Source: Ignatzschineria rhizosphaerae (GTDB lineage: Bacteria > Pseudomonadota > Gammaproteobacteria > Cardiobacteriales > Wohlfahrtiimonadaceae). From it: a stretch of 64,000 bases of DNA. A program made the translations under genes and the position numbers. Each line of letters starts with the position of its first letter. Positions within the stretch are counted from its first letter, which is position 1. Below the pieces are notes generated by a model, which saw nothing but the letters and a program-made list of their open reading frames with translations, ran no database searches and was not told the DNA's origin. The DNA lies in the NCBI RefSeq assembly GCF_022655595.1, contig NZ_CP093379.1:1670501-1734500 (forward strand), given 5' to 3'. This document shows, piece after piece, positions 27,101-35,018 of the stretch.

Positions 27101-27255
27101 ACATTTCCTTTTATATTAACTTGGGGTGAGGGAACCCAAACGATAGATTGATCACTTCATAAGATCTCATAAAATCTTTATAAAGATCTTAAAGGTCCTA
27201 TCTATCTCGAACTGTGTGGCATCATACCTGAAATAAAATGAAGATAAAAGCTTTG
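27101..27255 (-). promoter_or_regulatory. Structured leader of the transporter/QueF-like pair
   Basis: A 155-base gap after smr. TAAGATCT (27160-27167) pairs with AGATCTTA (27184-27191), but an overlapping pair ATCTT/AAGAT is also possible, so two folds exclude each other. Closer to the gene, TTGGG and CCCAA flank TTCCCTCAC just before the Shine-Dalgarno. This could be an attenuator or riboswitch-like element; it does not fit the preQ1-I consensus well. Confidence 0.35.
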
Positions 27256-27804
27256 TTAAAAATTATCAAAAGGGGTTTGCGCTCTTAGAACGCATAAGGT
27301 TACTCCTCTTCCGCCCATTCTTTGCGGGGGATTAGCAAATGCTAAAACATCCATCTGCAGCTTTAACCAACGCTCAATTAAGCCTCGGATAATGGGATCC
27401 CCTTTTGAGCTATTGCCTTGCCCGTGAATAATCTTCACGCAAAATAGATTTCGCTTTAAGGCGTGATAGAGAAACTCCTGCAATTCATCACGCGCCTCAC
27501 TTGCCGTTAAGCCATGTAAGTCAATCAGATCATCCGGATAAAATTCCCCTTGCGCTAGAGCCCTTAAGAGCTTGTGAGAAACACCATCACGCGCAAAGCG
27601 CATTTCACTTGTCGGGTCTGTATTAATCCAAGAAGTATCATCGCTCATTAAATCTTGAAATGCCGCATCTTCACGCAAAGCCTTACGAATCTTTAGCCTT
27701 AATTTAGGACGAGGATGCATCATGCGATCATTATGATTTTTTATCTTTCTCACAGGCCCAACAGCCTTACGAAAGAGATCTTTATCATCATCACTAATTG
27801 CCAT
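27256..27804 (-). CDS. Smr-domain protein
   Basis: Small MutS-related domain protein, about 182 residues. The C-terminal Smr domain has the DLHGLTASEARDEL motif and the catalytic-type IIHGQGNSSKG motif, then a glycine-rich GGRGVTLCVLR strand. The N-terminus (DDKDLFRKAVGPVRKIKN) resembles SmrB, which in E. coli cuts mRNA at collided ribosomes; the orthology is likely but not certain. I place the start at ATG 27804 with TTTGAGGG upstream, rather than the TTG at 27834. A TATAAT lies just upstream at about 27836-27841 on the minus strand. Confidence 0.87.
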   Translation of the reverse strand: MAISDDDKDLFRKAVGPVRKIKNHNDRMMHPRPKLRLKIRKALREDAAFQDLMSDDTSWINTDPTSEMRFARDGVSHKLLRALAQGEFYPDDLIDLHGLTASEARDELQEFLYHALKRNLFCVKIIHGQGNSSKGDPIIRGLIERWLKLQMDVLAFANPPQRMGGRGVTLCVLRAQTPFDNF

Positions 27805-27887
27805 AATGTCTTTTACCCTCAAAATCAGAGCCAATGATTATAGTCATAAATAGAATTCTTTGCGAAAAATCTGCCCCTTAAAACAAG

Positions 27888-27926
27888 AAAATGCGATAAA
27901 ACCCATATTTGATCTTATCGCATTTT
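27888..27926 (-). terminator. Intrinsic terminator of tehB
   Basis: Perfect 12-bp stem AAAATGCGATAA/TTATCGCATTTT around a 15-base loop, followed on the minus strand by CTTGTTTTAA. It lies about 33 bases past the tehB stop. Confidence 0.8.
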
Positions 27927-27958
27927 ACCCACATCCTAAAATAATAGTACTCAGCGCA

Positions 27959-28558
27959 TTACGGCTTTCTAGCTAACATTGTGGCAAACTGTAATTGAAG
28001 GCGATTGCCATGCTCATCTAATCGATGCATTTCACCAATATTTTCATTGTAATGAATCATCTCCCAATCTTGATAATATCTTTGTAGCTCTCCTTCACTA
28101 AAGGTAAATGGAAAGCCCTCAAAGGGATAAGCATCCGTCGACATCGCGCAAACAATTAAATTATATCCGCCTGAATGAGTATGCGCCTTCATATCAGGAA
28201 TAATCGCCGGCACACGATCTCTATCTACAAACATCATCACAACCGTTGAGATAATCAAATCATAATGATCTTCAATTGCGGCGCTGTTAATATCGTACTG
28301 CTTCACATCAATGTTACGAAGTCCCTCTTTTGCCATAATATTAGTCAGGGTATCTAGCATATTAGGACTAAGATCATAAGAGGTGACATCAAAACCATTA
28401 TCGGCTAAATAAAGAGAGTTTCGCCCTTGTCCACAGCCTAGATCTAACACCTTACAAGGCTTGATACCATGCATTTCTACCATCTCTACAACATCTGTAT
28501 GAGGCGCTGTTAAACCATAGGTTTCATGATAATAATTTTGTGGTTTACGAATAGACAT
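27959..28558 (-). CDS. tehB: TehB-type SAM-dependent methyltransferase
   Basis: Class I methyltransferase of the TehB group, linked in other bacteria to tellurite and chalcogen methylation. Start ATG 28558 (MSIRKPQNYYHETYGLTAPH) gives 199 residues, matching TehB (about 197), and has AAGGGAG just upstream; the longer reading overlaps arcC and lacks a good ribosome site. SAM-binding motif I is VLDLGCGQGRNSLYLA, followed by DVTSYDLSPNML, and the FTFSEGELQRYYQDWEMIHYNENIGEMHRLDEHG tail is diagnostic. tehA is not adjacent. It is probably expressed with arcC. Confidence 0.93.
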   Translation of the reverse strand: MSIRKPQNYYHETYGLTAPHTDVVEMVEMHGIKPCKVLDLGCGQGRNSLYLADNGFDVTSYDLSPNMLDTLTNIMAKEGLRNIDVKQYDINSAAIEDHYDLIISTVVMMFVDRDRVPAIIPDMKAHTHSGGYNLIVCAMSTDAYPFEGFPFTFSEGELQRYYQDWEMIHYNENIGEMHRLDEHGNRLQLQFATMLARKP

Positions 28559-28595
28559 TGCCAACTCCCTTCTCTTTAAATATTGGTCTATAACA

Positions 28596-29522
28596 TTATT
28601 GATAACGAAGCCAAGTCCCAGTTTCCCCTCTAAAGCCTTCTTTTGCTTTTTCAAGAGAAGTAATCAATGCCTTTTTATCTGGATTTCTTTTCACAAAATC
28701 CATCGCCGCACGAATCTTAGGTAGCATTGAACCTGGGGCAAATTCTCCAGAATCAATATATTTCTGCGCTTCATCATACGTCATTTGGGAAATGTCCGCT
28801 TGATTAGGCTTCCCAAAATTAATGGCGGCCTTCTCAACTGCTGTTAAGATCATTAAAAGATCGGCATCAATTTGATCTGCCAATTTTGCTGAAGCAAAAT
28901 CTTTATCAATTACCGCTAATTTACCTACGGTTTTACCCTCTTCATGGGCAACAGGAATTCCGCCGCCGCCAACAGTAATCACAAGTTCTCCGGCATTAAC
29001 TAAGTTTTTAATCGTTTTAATTTGAACAATTTTTTGCGGTAAAGGAGAAGCTACCACAATACGATACCCACGACCGGCATCTTCCATCACAGGATATCCT
29101 GCGGCAACAAGCTTATCCGCCTCTTCTTTAGTATAAAAAGAACCGATGGGCTTTTTGGGAGATTTAAAGGCCGGATCTTCACTATCGACTAATACTTCCG
29201 TCACAATTGTCACAACTTCTTTATCAATATTTCGCCTTGCTAACTCATCTCGTAAAAATCGTTGTAAATGATAACCGATATAGCCCTGACTCATCGCTCC
29301 ACACTCGGTAATAGGCACGCCTTCTTTACCTAATGATTTTTCAGCGGTATCCATTGCAAGCTTAATCATCCCTACTTGCGGCCCATTTCCATGAGCTAAC
29401 ACCAGATCATGCCCCTCTTCCATTAAATCAACAATTGGCACAACAGTTGACTCTACAATTTGCTGCTGCTCACTCACACTATTACCTAGCGCATTACCAC
29501 CTAACGCTACAACGATTTTCAT
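28596..29522 (-). CDS. arcC: Carbamate kinase
   Basis: Makes ATP and ammonium carbamate from carbamoyl phosphate and ADP, the last step of the arginine deiminase pathway. The amino-acid kinase fold is evident: KIVVALGGNALG at the start, VLAHGNGPQVGMI, the VVASPLPQKIVQ segment, VITVGGGGIPVAHE and AVIDKDFASAKLADQIDADLLMILTAV, then FAPGSMLPKIRAAMDFV. I use ATG 29522, eight bases after AGGAGG, rather than the TTG at 29528. arcA and arcB are not nearby, so carbamoyl phosphate must come from a pathway encoded elsewhere. Confidence 0.95.
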   Translation of the reverse strand: MKIVVALGGNALGNSVSEQQQIVESTVVPIVDLMEEGHDLVLAHGNGPQVGMIKLAMDTAEKSLGKEGVPITECGAMSQGYIGYHLQRFLRDELARRNIDKEVVTIVTEVLVDSEDPAFKSPKKPIGSFYTKEEADKLVAAGYPVMEDAGRGYRIVVASPLPQKIVQIKTIKNLVNAGELVITVGGGGIPVAHEEGKTVGKLAVIDKDFASAKLADQIDADLLMILTAVEKAAINFGKPNQADISQMTYDEAQKYIDSGEFAPGSMLPKIRAAMDFVKRNPDKKALITSLEKAKEGFRGETGTWLRYQ

Positions 29523-29894
29523 TAACAATGCCTCCTTTTAATTTAGCCTTCATAATTTGTCTTATTGCACCATTTCCGTCAAATTAAATTTAGAAAAAAG
29601 TTTTCTCTATTGAATACTATTTTTTGATAAAAATTTTATCTAGAAATTTGGTCAATTATTATAAAATAACGTCAATTATCGCTAACACCTCTTTAAAAAC
29701 AATGATATAATTCTCACAGAAAACAACATTCTTTCATATATATCAATACAATATCATTAACTTATAATATTATTTGTTTTTACATTCATCATTAACCCGG
29801 TAGATATTAGTCTTAAATTAACGATCTTTGAATTTAAGTTCGATATATCTCAACAATCACTCAAACTATTTTTTATATCAAAAGGACTCAAAAA
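29523..29894. other. AT-rich divergent region between arcC and mscL
   Basis: About 370 bases with no gene. It must carry the arcC and mscL promoters. A TATAAT occurs at 29706-29711 on the plus strand with only a weak -35 (TAACAC). I looked for FNR (TTGAT-N4-ATCAA) and ArgR-type sites and found none that fits. Confidence 0.4.
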
Positions 29895-30323
29895 ATGAAA
29901 TTTTTCCAAGAATTTAAAGAATTCGCCATGCGCGGTAACGTCATTGACTTAGCAGTCGGGGTTATTATCGGGGGAGCCTTTAACAAAATCGTTTCATCAT
30001 TAGTGGCAGATATTGTAATGCCACCCCTTGGAGTTTTACTGGGCGGCGTGGATTTTAAAGATTTTGCCATCACTTTAAAAGATGCTGTAGGTGACACTCC
30101 CGCTGTCGTTCTTAATTATGGGATGTTTATTCAAAACGTTTTTGATTTCATTATCGTTGCATTCTCAATCTTCCTTGCGATTCGCGTCATGAATAAACTT
30201 CGTGAAAAACAAGATGAAGCCGTGGCTGAAGCAATTGAAGAAGTTGCAGCAGATCCTGTACCAACAAAAGAAGAGATTCTCTTAAGTGAAATTCGCGATA
30301 TCTTAAAAGAGACTCGTAAGTAA
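29895..30323 (+). CDS. mscL: Large-conductance mechanosensitive channel MscL
   Basis: Pentameric inner-membrane safety valve opened by membrane tension on osmotic downshock. The 142 residues contain the amphipathic start [21 protein letters not shown], the pore helix [24 protein letters not shown], a periplasmic loop, the second helix [20 protein letters not shown] and the C-terminal helical bundle with [15 protein letters not shown]. The start has an AAAGGA site. Confidence 0.97.
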   Translation: MKFFQEFKEFAMRGNVIDLAVGVIIGGAFNKIVSSLVADIVMPPLGVLLGGVDFKDFAITLKDAVGDTPAVVLNYGMFIQNVFDFIIVAFSIFLAIRVMNKLREKQDEAVAEAIEEVAADPVPTKEEILLSEIRDILKETRK

Positions 30324-30330
30324 CCCTTAA

Positions 30331-30356
30331 ATTGCGCTAGCGCAATATGCTATACT
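30331..30356 (+). promoter_or_regulatory. Candidate ghrA promoter with overlapping operator palindrome
   Basis: ATTGCGCTAGCGCAAT (30331-30346) is a perfect 16-bp palindrome. Directly after it comes TGCTATACT, an extended -10 box (TG at 30348-30349, TATACT at 30351-30356), 54 bases before the ghrA start. A repressor bound at the palindrome would cover the -35 region. Confidence 0.45.
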
Positions 30357-30410
30357 CCTGAAAACCCCATCTTATATAATTAAGGGCGCTTTCACCAAAG
30401 GAGTAAAGAG

Positions 30411-31346
30411 ATGAATATTCTGTATATCACAGACACCGGAAGAGGAATTGAGCATTGGCGTGATGAGTTTGCCAAAGCCGATTCCTCTTTAACTATTTAT
30501 GGATTAGACGATTCCTACGATCCTCTTGAAATCGATGTTGTATTAGCATGGAAACCGCCAAGTGGAATCTTTCCCACACTTAAGAACCTAAAATTAACCC
30601 ACTCATTAGGCATGGGGGTTGATCATATTATTAAATGCCCAGACCTTTTAAGAGATGTGCCTATTGCCCGTATTATTGATACTGATATGTCAGTGCAGAT
30701 GAGCGAATACTCGCTATATGGCACGCTAACCGCTTTTAGAAAATTCCACATCTATCAAAAGCAACAAGCCCAAAATGAGTGGCGACCAAGATCACGAAAT
30801 TTTCATGAAGATTTTAAGATCGGTATTTTAGGCTTAGGGGAATTAGGTAGCGCCGTGGCGGCATCGCTTTATCAAAATGGATTTACCAATCTTCGCGGTT
30901 GGTCAAAAAGCCAAAAATCAATTTCTGGTATCCAAAGCTTTGCAGGAGATGAGAATTTAGAAGAGTTTGCGACAGGATTAGATGTTTTAATCTGTCTCTT
31001 ACCTTTAACAAAAGAGACAATACATATTTTAAATCTTGATCTTTTTGCCAAGCTTAATGAGGGCGCTTATCTTATTAATCCTGCAAGAGGAGAACATCTT
31101 GTCGAGGAAGACCTCATCACAGCCCTTGATAAGGGATACCTTTCTGGTGCGCTTTTAGATGTATTCACACAAGAGCCACTTCCTGAAGATCATCCTTTCT
31201 GGCAAGATTCCCGTATTGAATTAACGCCACATATTGCCGCAGAAACAAATCCTCGTACAGCATCTGAGCAAGTGATTCAAAATATCCAACGTGTAAAAGA
31301 AAACCTACCTGCACTTAATTTGATTGATCTCTCAAAAGAGTATTAG
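30411..31346 (+). CDS. ghrA: Glyoxylate/hydroxypyruvate reductase A
   Basis: NAD(P)H-dependent 2-hydroxyacid dehydrogenase reducing glyoxylate and hydroxypyruvate. The 311 residues match GhrA in length. Seen: HSLGMGVDHIIKCPDL substrate loop, Rossmann motif ILGLGELGSAVAASLYQNGF, the LLPLTKETIHILN segment, INPARGEHLVEEDLITALDKGYLSGALLDVF with its catalytic Arg, and LTPHIAAETNP with the catalytic His. A perfect palindrome overlaps its likely promoter. Confidence 0.93.
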   Translation: MNILYITDTGRGIEHWRDEFAKADSSLTIYGLDDSYDPLEIDVVLAWKPPSGIFPTLKNLKLTHSLGMGVDHIIKCPDLLRDVPIARIIDTDMSVQMSEYSLYGTLTAFRKFHIYQKQQAQNEWRPRSRNFHEDFKIGILGLGELGSAVAASLYQNGFTNLRGWSKSQKSISGIQSFAGDENLEEFATGLDVLICLLPLTKETIHILNLDLFAKLNEGAYLINPARGEHLVEEDLITALDKGYLSGALLDVFTQEPLPEDHPFWQDSRIELTPHIAAETNPRTASEQVIQNIQRVKENLPALNLIDLSKEY

Positions 31347-31372
31347 TTATATGGTATATTAAGGCTATCCAT

Positions 31373-31438
31373 ACATCATCAGTTTAAATGGCTTTATGCG
31401 GAGTATTAATCTCCACAAACGCTCTAAACTGATGGTGT
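31373..31438. other. 66-base nested hairpin between ghrA and a small membrane gene
   Basis: ACATCATCAGTTTA (31373-31386) pairs with TAAACTGATGGTGT (31425-31438) over 14 positions with one G-U wobble. An inner GGAG/CTCC pair closes a 7-base loop. There is no U-run after it. It may be a leader structure for the gene at 31471, a small RNA, or a small palindromic repeat. Confidence 0.5.
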
Positions 31439-31470
31439 AAGACTACTCTTAAAGATCGATAGGTAACACC

Positions 31471-31728
31471 ATGCTCGCACTCAATAAGTTTTTTTTCTAT
31501 GCTGGAATGATCGTCAGTGTTATTGGCACTTTAGTGGGAATTCCCATGCTCATTTTTGGAGACCAAACGATTGGGCTTTATCTTGTCACAATCGTTGTCC
31601 CATTTGGCTTTTTAATCTGGTTTACCGGTTTTGTTGCTTACACTTTCTTACGCCCAAATTCACTACGTGAAAAAGATGATAGAGCACATGATGAAGCACA
31701 AAGATTCCAAAGACAAGTGCCGGACTAA
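31471..31728 (+). CDS. Small two-helix membrane protein, unknown
   Basis: An 85-residue protein with two predicted membrane segments, FFFYAGMIVSVIGTLVGIPM and LVTIVVPFGFLIWFTGFVAY, joined by a short loop, and a charged tail (REKDDRAHDEAQRFQRQ). I do not recognise a family. It has its own terminator (31775-31811) and a structured leader, which supports it being a real gene. Confidence 0.7.
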   Translation: MLALNKFFFYAGMIVSVIGTLVGIPMLIFGDQTIGLYLVTIVVPFGFLIWFTGFVAYTFLRPNSLREKDDRAHDEAQRFQRQVPD

Positions 31729-31774
31729 CGGTACTTAAGCTTACATATTAAATTTTTATCAAAACTGAGATATT

Positions 31775-31811
31775 AAATGCACCATTGAGATTTTTGTAGT
31801 GGTGCATTTTT
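31775..31811 (+). terminator. Terminator after the small membrane gene
   Basis: Stem AAATGCACCA/TGGTGCATTT with a 15-base loop, then TT. On the minus strand it can also serve the convergent gene at 31844. Confidence 0.7.
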
Positions 31812-31843
31812 CATACCTATAATCTGATATCACGCCTAAAGTA

Positions 31844-32371
31844 TTACAAACTCTTTAAATAAATCTCCCATCTTTCCATAATTCCAATTACTGCATCTTC
31901 TACAGCAATATTCTCATAAGCTAACTTTTCAGTTGCCGGCATATGCTCAAAAGCCTCCAATATTTTATCAATCTTTGATGCCCCCCACATTAATGTTCCA
32001 TCATTACGCTCAGCTAATCGAGACAAAATAGTATCTTTTGAAACATCCAAAACAATATGCAAAAGAGGAACCCCCTCTTGCTTTAATTTTTCAATAATCT
32101 CCAGATAATTCTTTGCTTTATAAATAGTCATCGGCACAATAATAATGCCTTGATAGCTCTTTGATAATTTTCTTAAAATATCACAATTCCATTGCCGCCA
32201 TTCAAGGTAATCTTGAAAATCATCTTGCTGTAGGCCACTTGGAAAAATCTTATTTAATAAGCTCCCCAAAAGCTCTGGATCATAAATAAATGCTTCTTCA
32301 AACATTTGTTTTAAGGATTGTGAGATCGTTGTCTTTCCTGATCCAAATGCCCCATTAATCCAGATAATCAT
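31844..32371 (-). CDS. TmrB-like P-loop NTPase
   Basis: A 175-residue protein that closely follows the pattern of Bacillus TmrB, the ATP-binding tunicamycin resistance protein: MIIWINGAFGSGKTT start (Walker A GAFGSGKT), YDPELLGSLLNKI, DDFQDYLEWRQWN, then GIIIVPMTI and the SKDTILSRL segment. TmrB itself has a C-terminal extension beyond this region. Tunicamycin resistance is not implied; these proteins are broad small-molecule kinase-like ATPases in many bacteria. It stands alone. Confidence 0.8.
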   Translation of the reverse strand: MIIWINGAFGSGKTTISQSLKQMFEEAFIYDPELLGSLLNKIFPSGLQQDDFQDYLEWRQWNCDILRKLSKSYQGIIIVPMTIYKAKNYLEIIEKLKQEGVPLLHIVLDVSKDTILSRLAERNDGTLMWGASKIDKILEAFEHMPATEKLAYENIAVEDAVIGIMERWEIYLKSL

Positions 32372-32404
32372 CTAACCCTCTTTTCAATTATCATCAATCC
32401 CTAA

Positions 32405-32588
32405 TATAGTATCTTCGATTTAAGAAATGCTGTGTTAAAAGCAAAATAATAGCGTGTGAATCAAACTAGCTTACACAGTGCCAGATAGAACGACTCTTAT
32501 TCTTACGCTTCTGCGCCGGCAGTCCTGATTCAGTGACTTTTCGATTTGACTATAAGCCAAAGGCTTTTCTTAATCCTATTGCGCTATA
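32405..32588 (-). repeat. Intergenic repeat, copy 4 (inverted, with extra end fragment)
   Basis: 32405-32555 runs from TATAGTATCTTCGATTTAAG to TTTCGATTTGACTATA, an inverted pair of termini, and holds GTGAATCAAACTAGC and CCAGATAGAACGACTC from the core. Bases 32556-32588 (GGCTTTTCTTAATCCTATT) are a second terminus, also found at 47712-47730. Confidence 0.75.
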
Positions 32589-32684
32589 AATTCTACACAT
32601 AATAAAACGTATTGCGCTGACTCAACAATACGTTTATAAGTCTCTATTTTAATAGCTTATACAAAGCCCATAAATCACCCTAGG

Positions 32685-33422
32685 TTATAGACTATGACGC
32701 TGACGATAAGCCTCTGCCAACGTTACACCGGTTGCCACCGATACATTTAGACTCTCGATCTGACCTTCCATCGGGATCTTCACAATAAAATCACAATGCT
32801 TTTCCGTTAAACGGCGAATACCAGAACCCTCTGATCCCATCACAATTGCAATAGGACCTCTAAAATCTGCTGTAAAAATGGTGGTTTCACCACCGCCGGC
32901 AAGTCCTGACACCCAAATACCACGCTCTTTAATCTTCTCAAGCATACGCGATAAATTAGTTACCTCAATAAAAGGGATTCGCTCTGAACTTCCACTTGAG
33001 ACCTTACGAACAATCGGCGTTAAAGAACAAGCATTATCTTTAGGGACAATCACCGCATCTACGCCAAAGGCTTCGGCGCTTCGTAAGCACGCCCCCACAT
33101 TATGCGGATCTTGCACTTCATCTAAAATTAATAAGAAAGGATGATGTTCGATACGATCTAACAACTTATAAAGATAATCTTCACTCTCAGCACCACGCAC
33201 TTCAATCTGTGCAATCACCCCTTGATGTCTAGAGTCTTGAACTAACTTTTCAATCGCTTGCTGATCTGCACGCTCATAACGAATATTAAATTCATTCAAG
33301 AGATCATAAAATTCCTGCATCCGTTTATCTTTGCGAGTTGGATCTAACATAATACGAATTACACGATCTTCTCTAATTGCAGCTTCTACGGCATGAAACC
33401 CATAAATCCACTCTTGCGCCAT
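32685..33422 (-). CDS. rlmB: 23S rRNA 2'-O-methyltransferase RlmB
   Basis: SPOUT enzyme methylating G2251 in the peptidyl transferase P-loop. The 245 residues hold the N-terminal substrate-binding domain (WIYGFHAVEAAI) and the knotted catalytic domain: ILDEVQDPHNVGACLRSAEAFG, VSSGSSERIPF, IAIVMGSEGSGIRRL and IPMEGQIESLNVSVATGVTL. It seems to be a single-gene unit here, without rnr upstream. Confidence 0.97.
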   Translation of the reverse strand: MAQEWIYGFHAVEAAIREDRVIRIMLDPTRKDKRMQEFYDLLNEFNIRYERADQQAIEKLVQDSRHQGVIAQIEVRGAESEDYLYKLLDRIEHHPFLLILDEVQDPHNVGACLRSAEAFGVDAVIVPKDNACSLTPIVRKVSSGSSERIPFIEVTNLSRMLEKIKERGIWVSGLAGGGETTIFTADFRGPIAIVMGSEGSGIRRLTEKHCDFIVKIPMEGQIESLNVSVATGVTLAEAYRQRHSL

Positions 33423-33687
33423 CTCTACTTATCTCTCTTTAATACACGATTGAAAATGAAAGCGACAATTATCGCACGTTTCTTCTATTTACGCAGATTC
33501 TATTATTTTAAAGGGTCTAATATTTAATCATAGCGCAATTTTAATTAAGTATCTTCAAAAAAACATCATAAATAGATATTTAACAACAATAACTACATAA
33601 AAATATTTATTATTAAAATAATATTAATTTTATTTAAAAAATGATTTACAATAATAAACACATTACCTCTTTCTCAAAGGGCTGCTT

Positions 33688-35016
33688 ATGGAACTTGATC
33701 CGATTGTCTTAGCGCGAATCCAATTCGCCATTAATATCTCTGTACATATCCTTTTTCCTAGTATTACGATTGCACTAGGTTGGATCCTTCTCTTTTTTAA
33801 ATTACGTTATAAAAAAACACAAAATGAGCAATGGATGAATGCCTATAACTTTTGGGTAAAAATCTTTGCGCTTAGCTTTGCCATTGGTATTGTCACGGGC
33901 GTCACCATGAGCTTCCAGTTTGGGACTAACTGGCCTGGCTTTATGGAAAAAACGGGGAATATCTCAGGACCACTTTTAGGTTATGAGGTTCTAACCGCTT
34001 TCTTCTTAGAGGCCACTTTCTTAGGTGTTATGTTATTTGGACAAAAACGAGTATCCCCTTTTGTTCATAACTTAGCCACGTTCTTAGTAGCAGCGGGCAC
34101 CACCTTCTCTGCATTTTGGATTATCGCGTTAAACTCATGGATGCAAACACCAGCAGGATACGTCATGATTGATGGCGTTGTTCATGTAACAAGTTGGTGG
34201 GAAGCAATCTTCAACCCATCATTCTTAACACGTCTTGCACATATGCTTCTTGCATCTGGACTTACTGCCACCTTTATTGTCGCAGGAATCTCCGCTTATC
34301 AAATTATGAAAGGCGACCCTGCGGATTCAACTCGCAAATCTCTTAACGTTTGCGTTGTTGCTGCGGCTGTTTTAATTCCTTTACAGATTTTTGTAGGCGA
34401 TATGTCTGGTCTTTTAGTACGTGAACATCAGCCTGATAAGCTAGCAGCGATTGAAGCTGTTTGGAAAACTGAAAGTCCTGCAGGATTGAGCCTCATTGCC
34501 TTTCCTAATGAAAAAACACGCTCCAATGACTTTGATATAAAAATTCCCTATCTAGGAAGCATTATCTTAACCCATAGCCTAGATGGAGAGATTAAAGGAC
34601 TCAATGAATTTAAAGAGCATCCTCCTGTTGCCATCGTTTTTTGGAGCTTTAGAATTATGGCAGGAGTAGGCTTCTTAATGCTACTTGTTTCTTGGATGGG
34701 GACAGCTCAACTGATGCGTAAAAAAGAGATAGGACCAAAGATGCTAAAAGCCTTCTTTGTGATGACCTTCTCAGGTTGGGTTGCGGTGCTTTTTGGTTGG
34801 TATACCACCGAAATAGGCCGTCAACCATGGATGATCTACAATCTCATAACGACTGCTGAAACTGCTGCACCTCATGGGGTATCTGTGATGACCACTTCCC
34901 TTCTTATCTATTGTCTAATCTATGCGTTTGTTCTCATTAGCTACTTCTCTGCGCTATTTTATTTGGCAAATAGAACAGTTAAAAACAATATCGCTCTCGA
35001 AAAACAAGGAGCATAA
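33688..35016 (+). CDS. cioA: Cyanide-insensitive quinol oxidase bd subunit I
   Basis: Quinol oxidase subunit carrying haems b558, b595 and d. At 442 residues with a short Q-loop it belongs to the CioA group rather than long-loop CydA of E. coli. Markers: LARIQFAINISVHILFPSITIALGW (His ligand in helix 1), GTNWPGFMEKTGNISGPLLGYEVLTAFFLEATFLGVM, ALNSWMQTPAGY, and the GRQPW motif in WYTTEIGRQPWMIY. It is followed two bases later by cioB. An upstream AT-rich gap must carry the promoter; I see no FNR box there. Confidence 0.95.
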   Translation: MELDPIVLARIQFAINISVHILFPSITIALGWILLFFKLRYKKTQNEQWMNAYNFWVKIFALSFAIGIVTGVTMSFQFGTNWPGFMEKTGNISGPLLGYEVLTAFFLEATFLGVMLFGQKRVSPFVHNLATFLVAAGTTFSAFWIIALNSWMQTPAGYVMIDGVVHVTSWWEAIFNPSFLTRLAHMLLASGLTATFIVAGISAYQIMKGDPADSTRKSLNVCVVAAAVLIPLQIFVGDMSGLLVREHQPDKLAAIEAVWKTESPAGLSLIAFPNEKTRSNDFDIKIPYLGSIILTHSLDGEIKGLNEFKEHPPVAIVFWSFRIMAGVGFLMLLVSWMGTAQLMRKKEIGPKMLKAFFVMTFSGWVAVLFGWYTTEIGRQPWMIYNLITTAETAAPHGVSVMTTSLLIYCLIYAFVLISYFSALFYLANRTVKNNIALEKQGA

Positions 35017-35018
35017 TT

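Noticed and set aside
27101-27140. preQ1-I riboswitch before the queuosine precursor transporter
   Set aside because: GGGTTCCCTCACCCC has the GGTTC and ACCC words, but the loop is too short and the A-rich tail that forms the pseudoknot is missing. Kept only as an unclassified structured leader.
31844-32371. Tunicamycin resistance gene
   Set aside because: The TmrB-like pattern is clear, but such P-loop proteins are widespread and the C-terminal part of TmrB is absent; resistance cannot be claimed.
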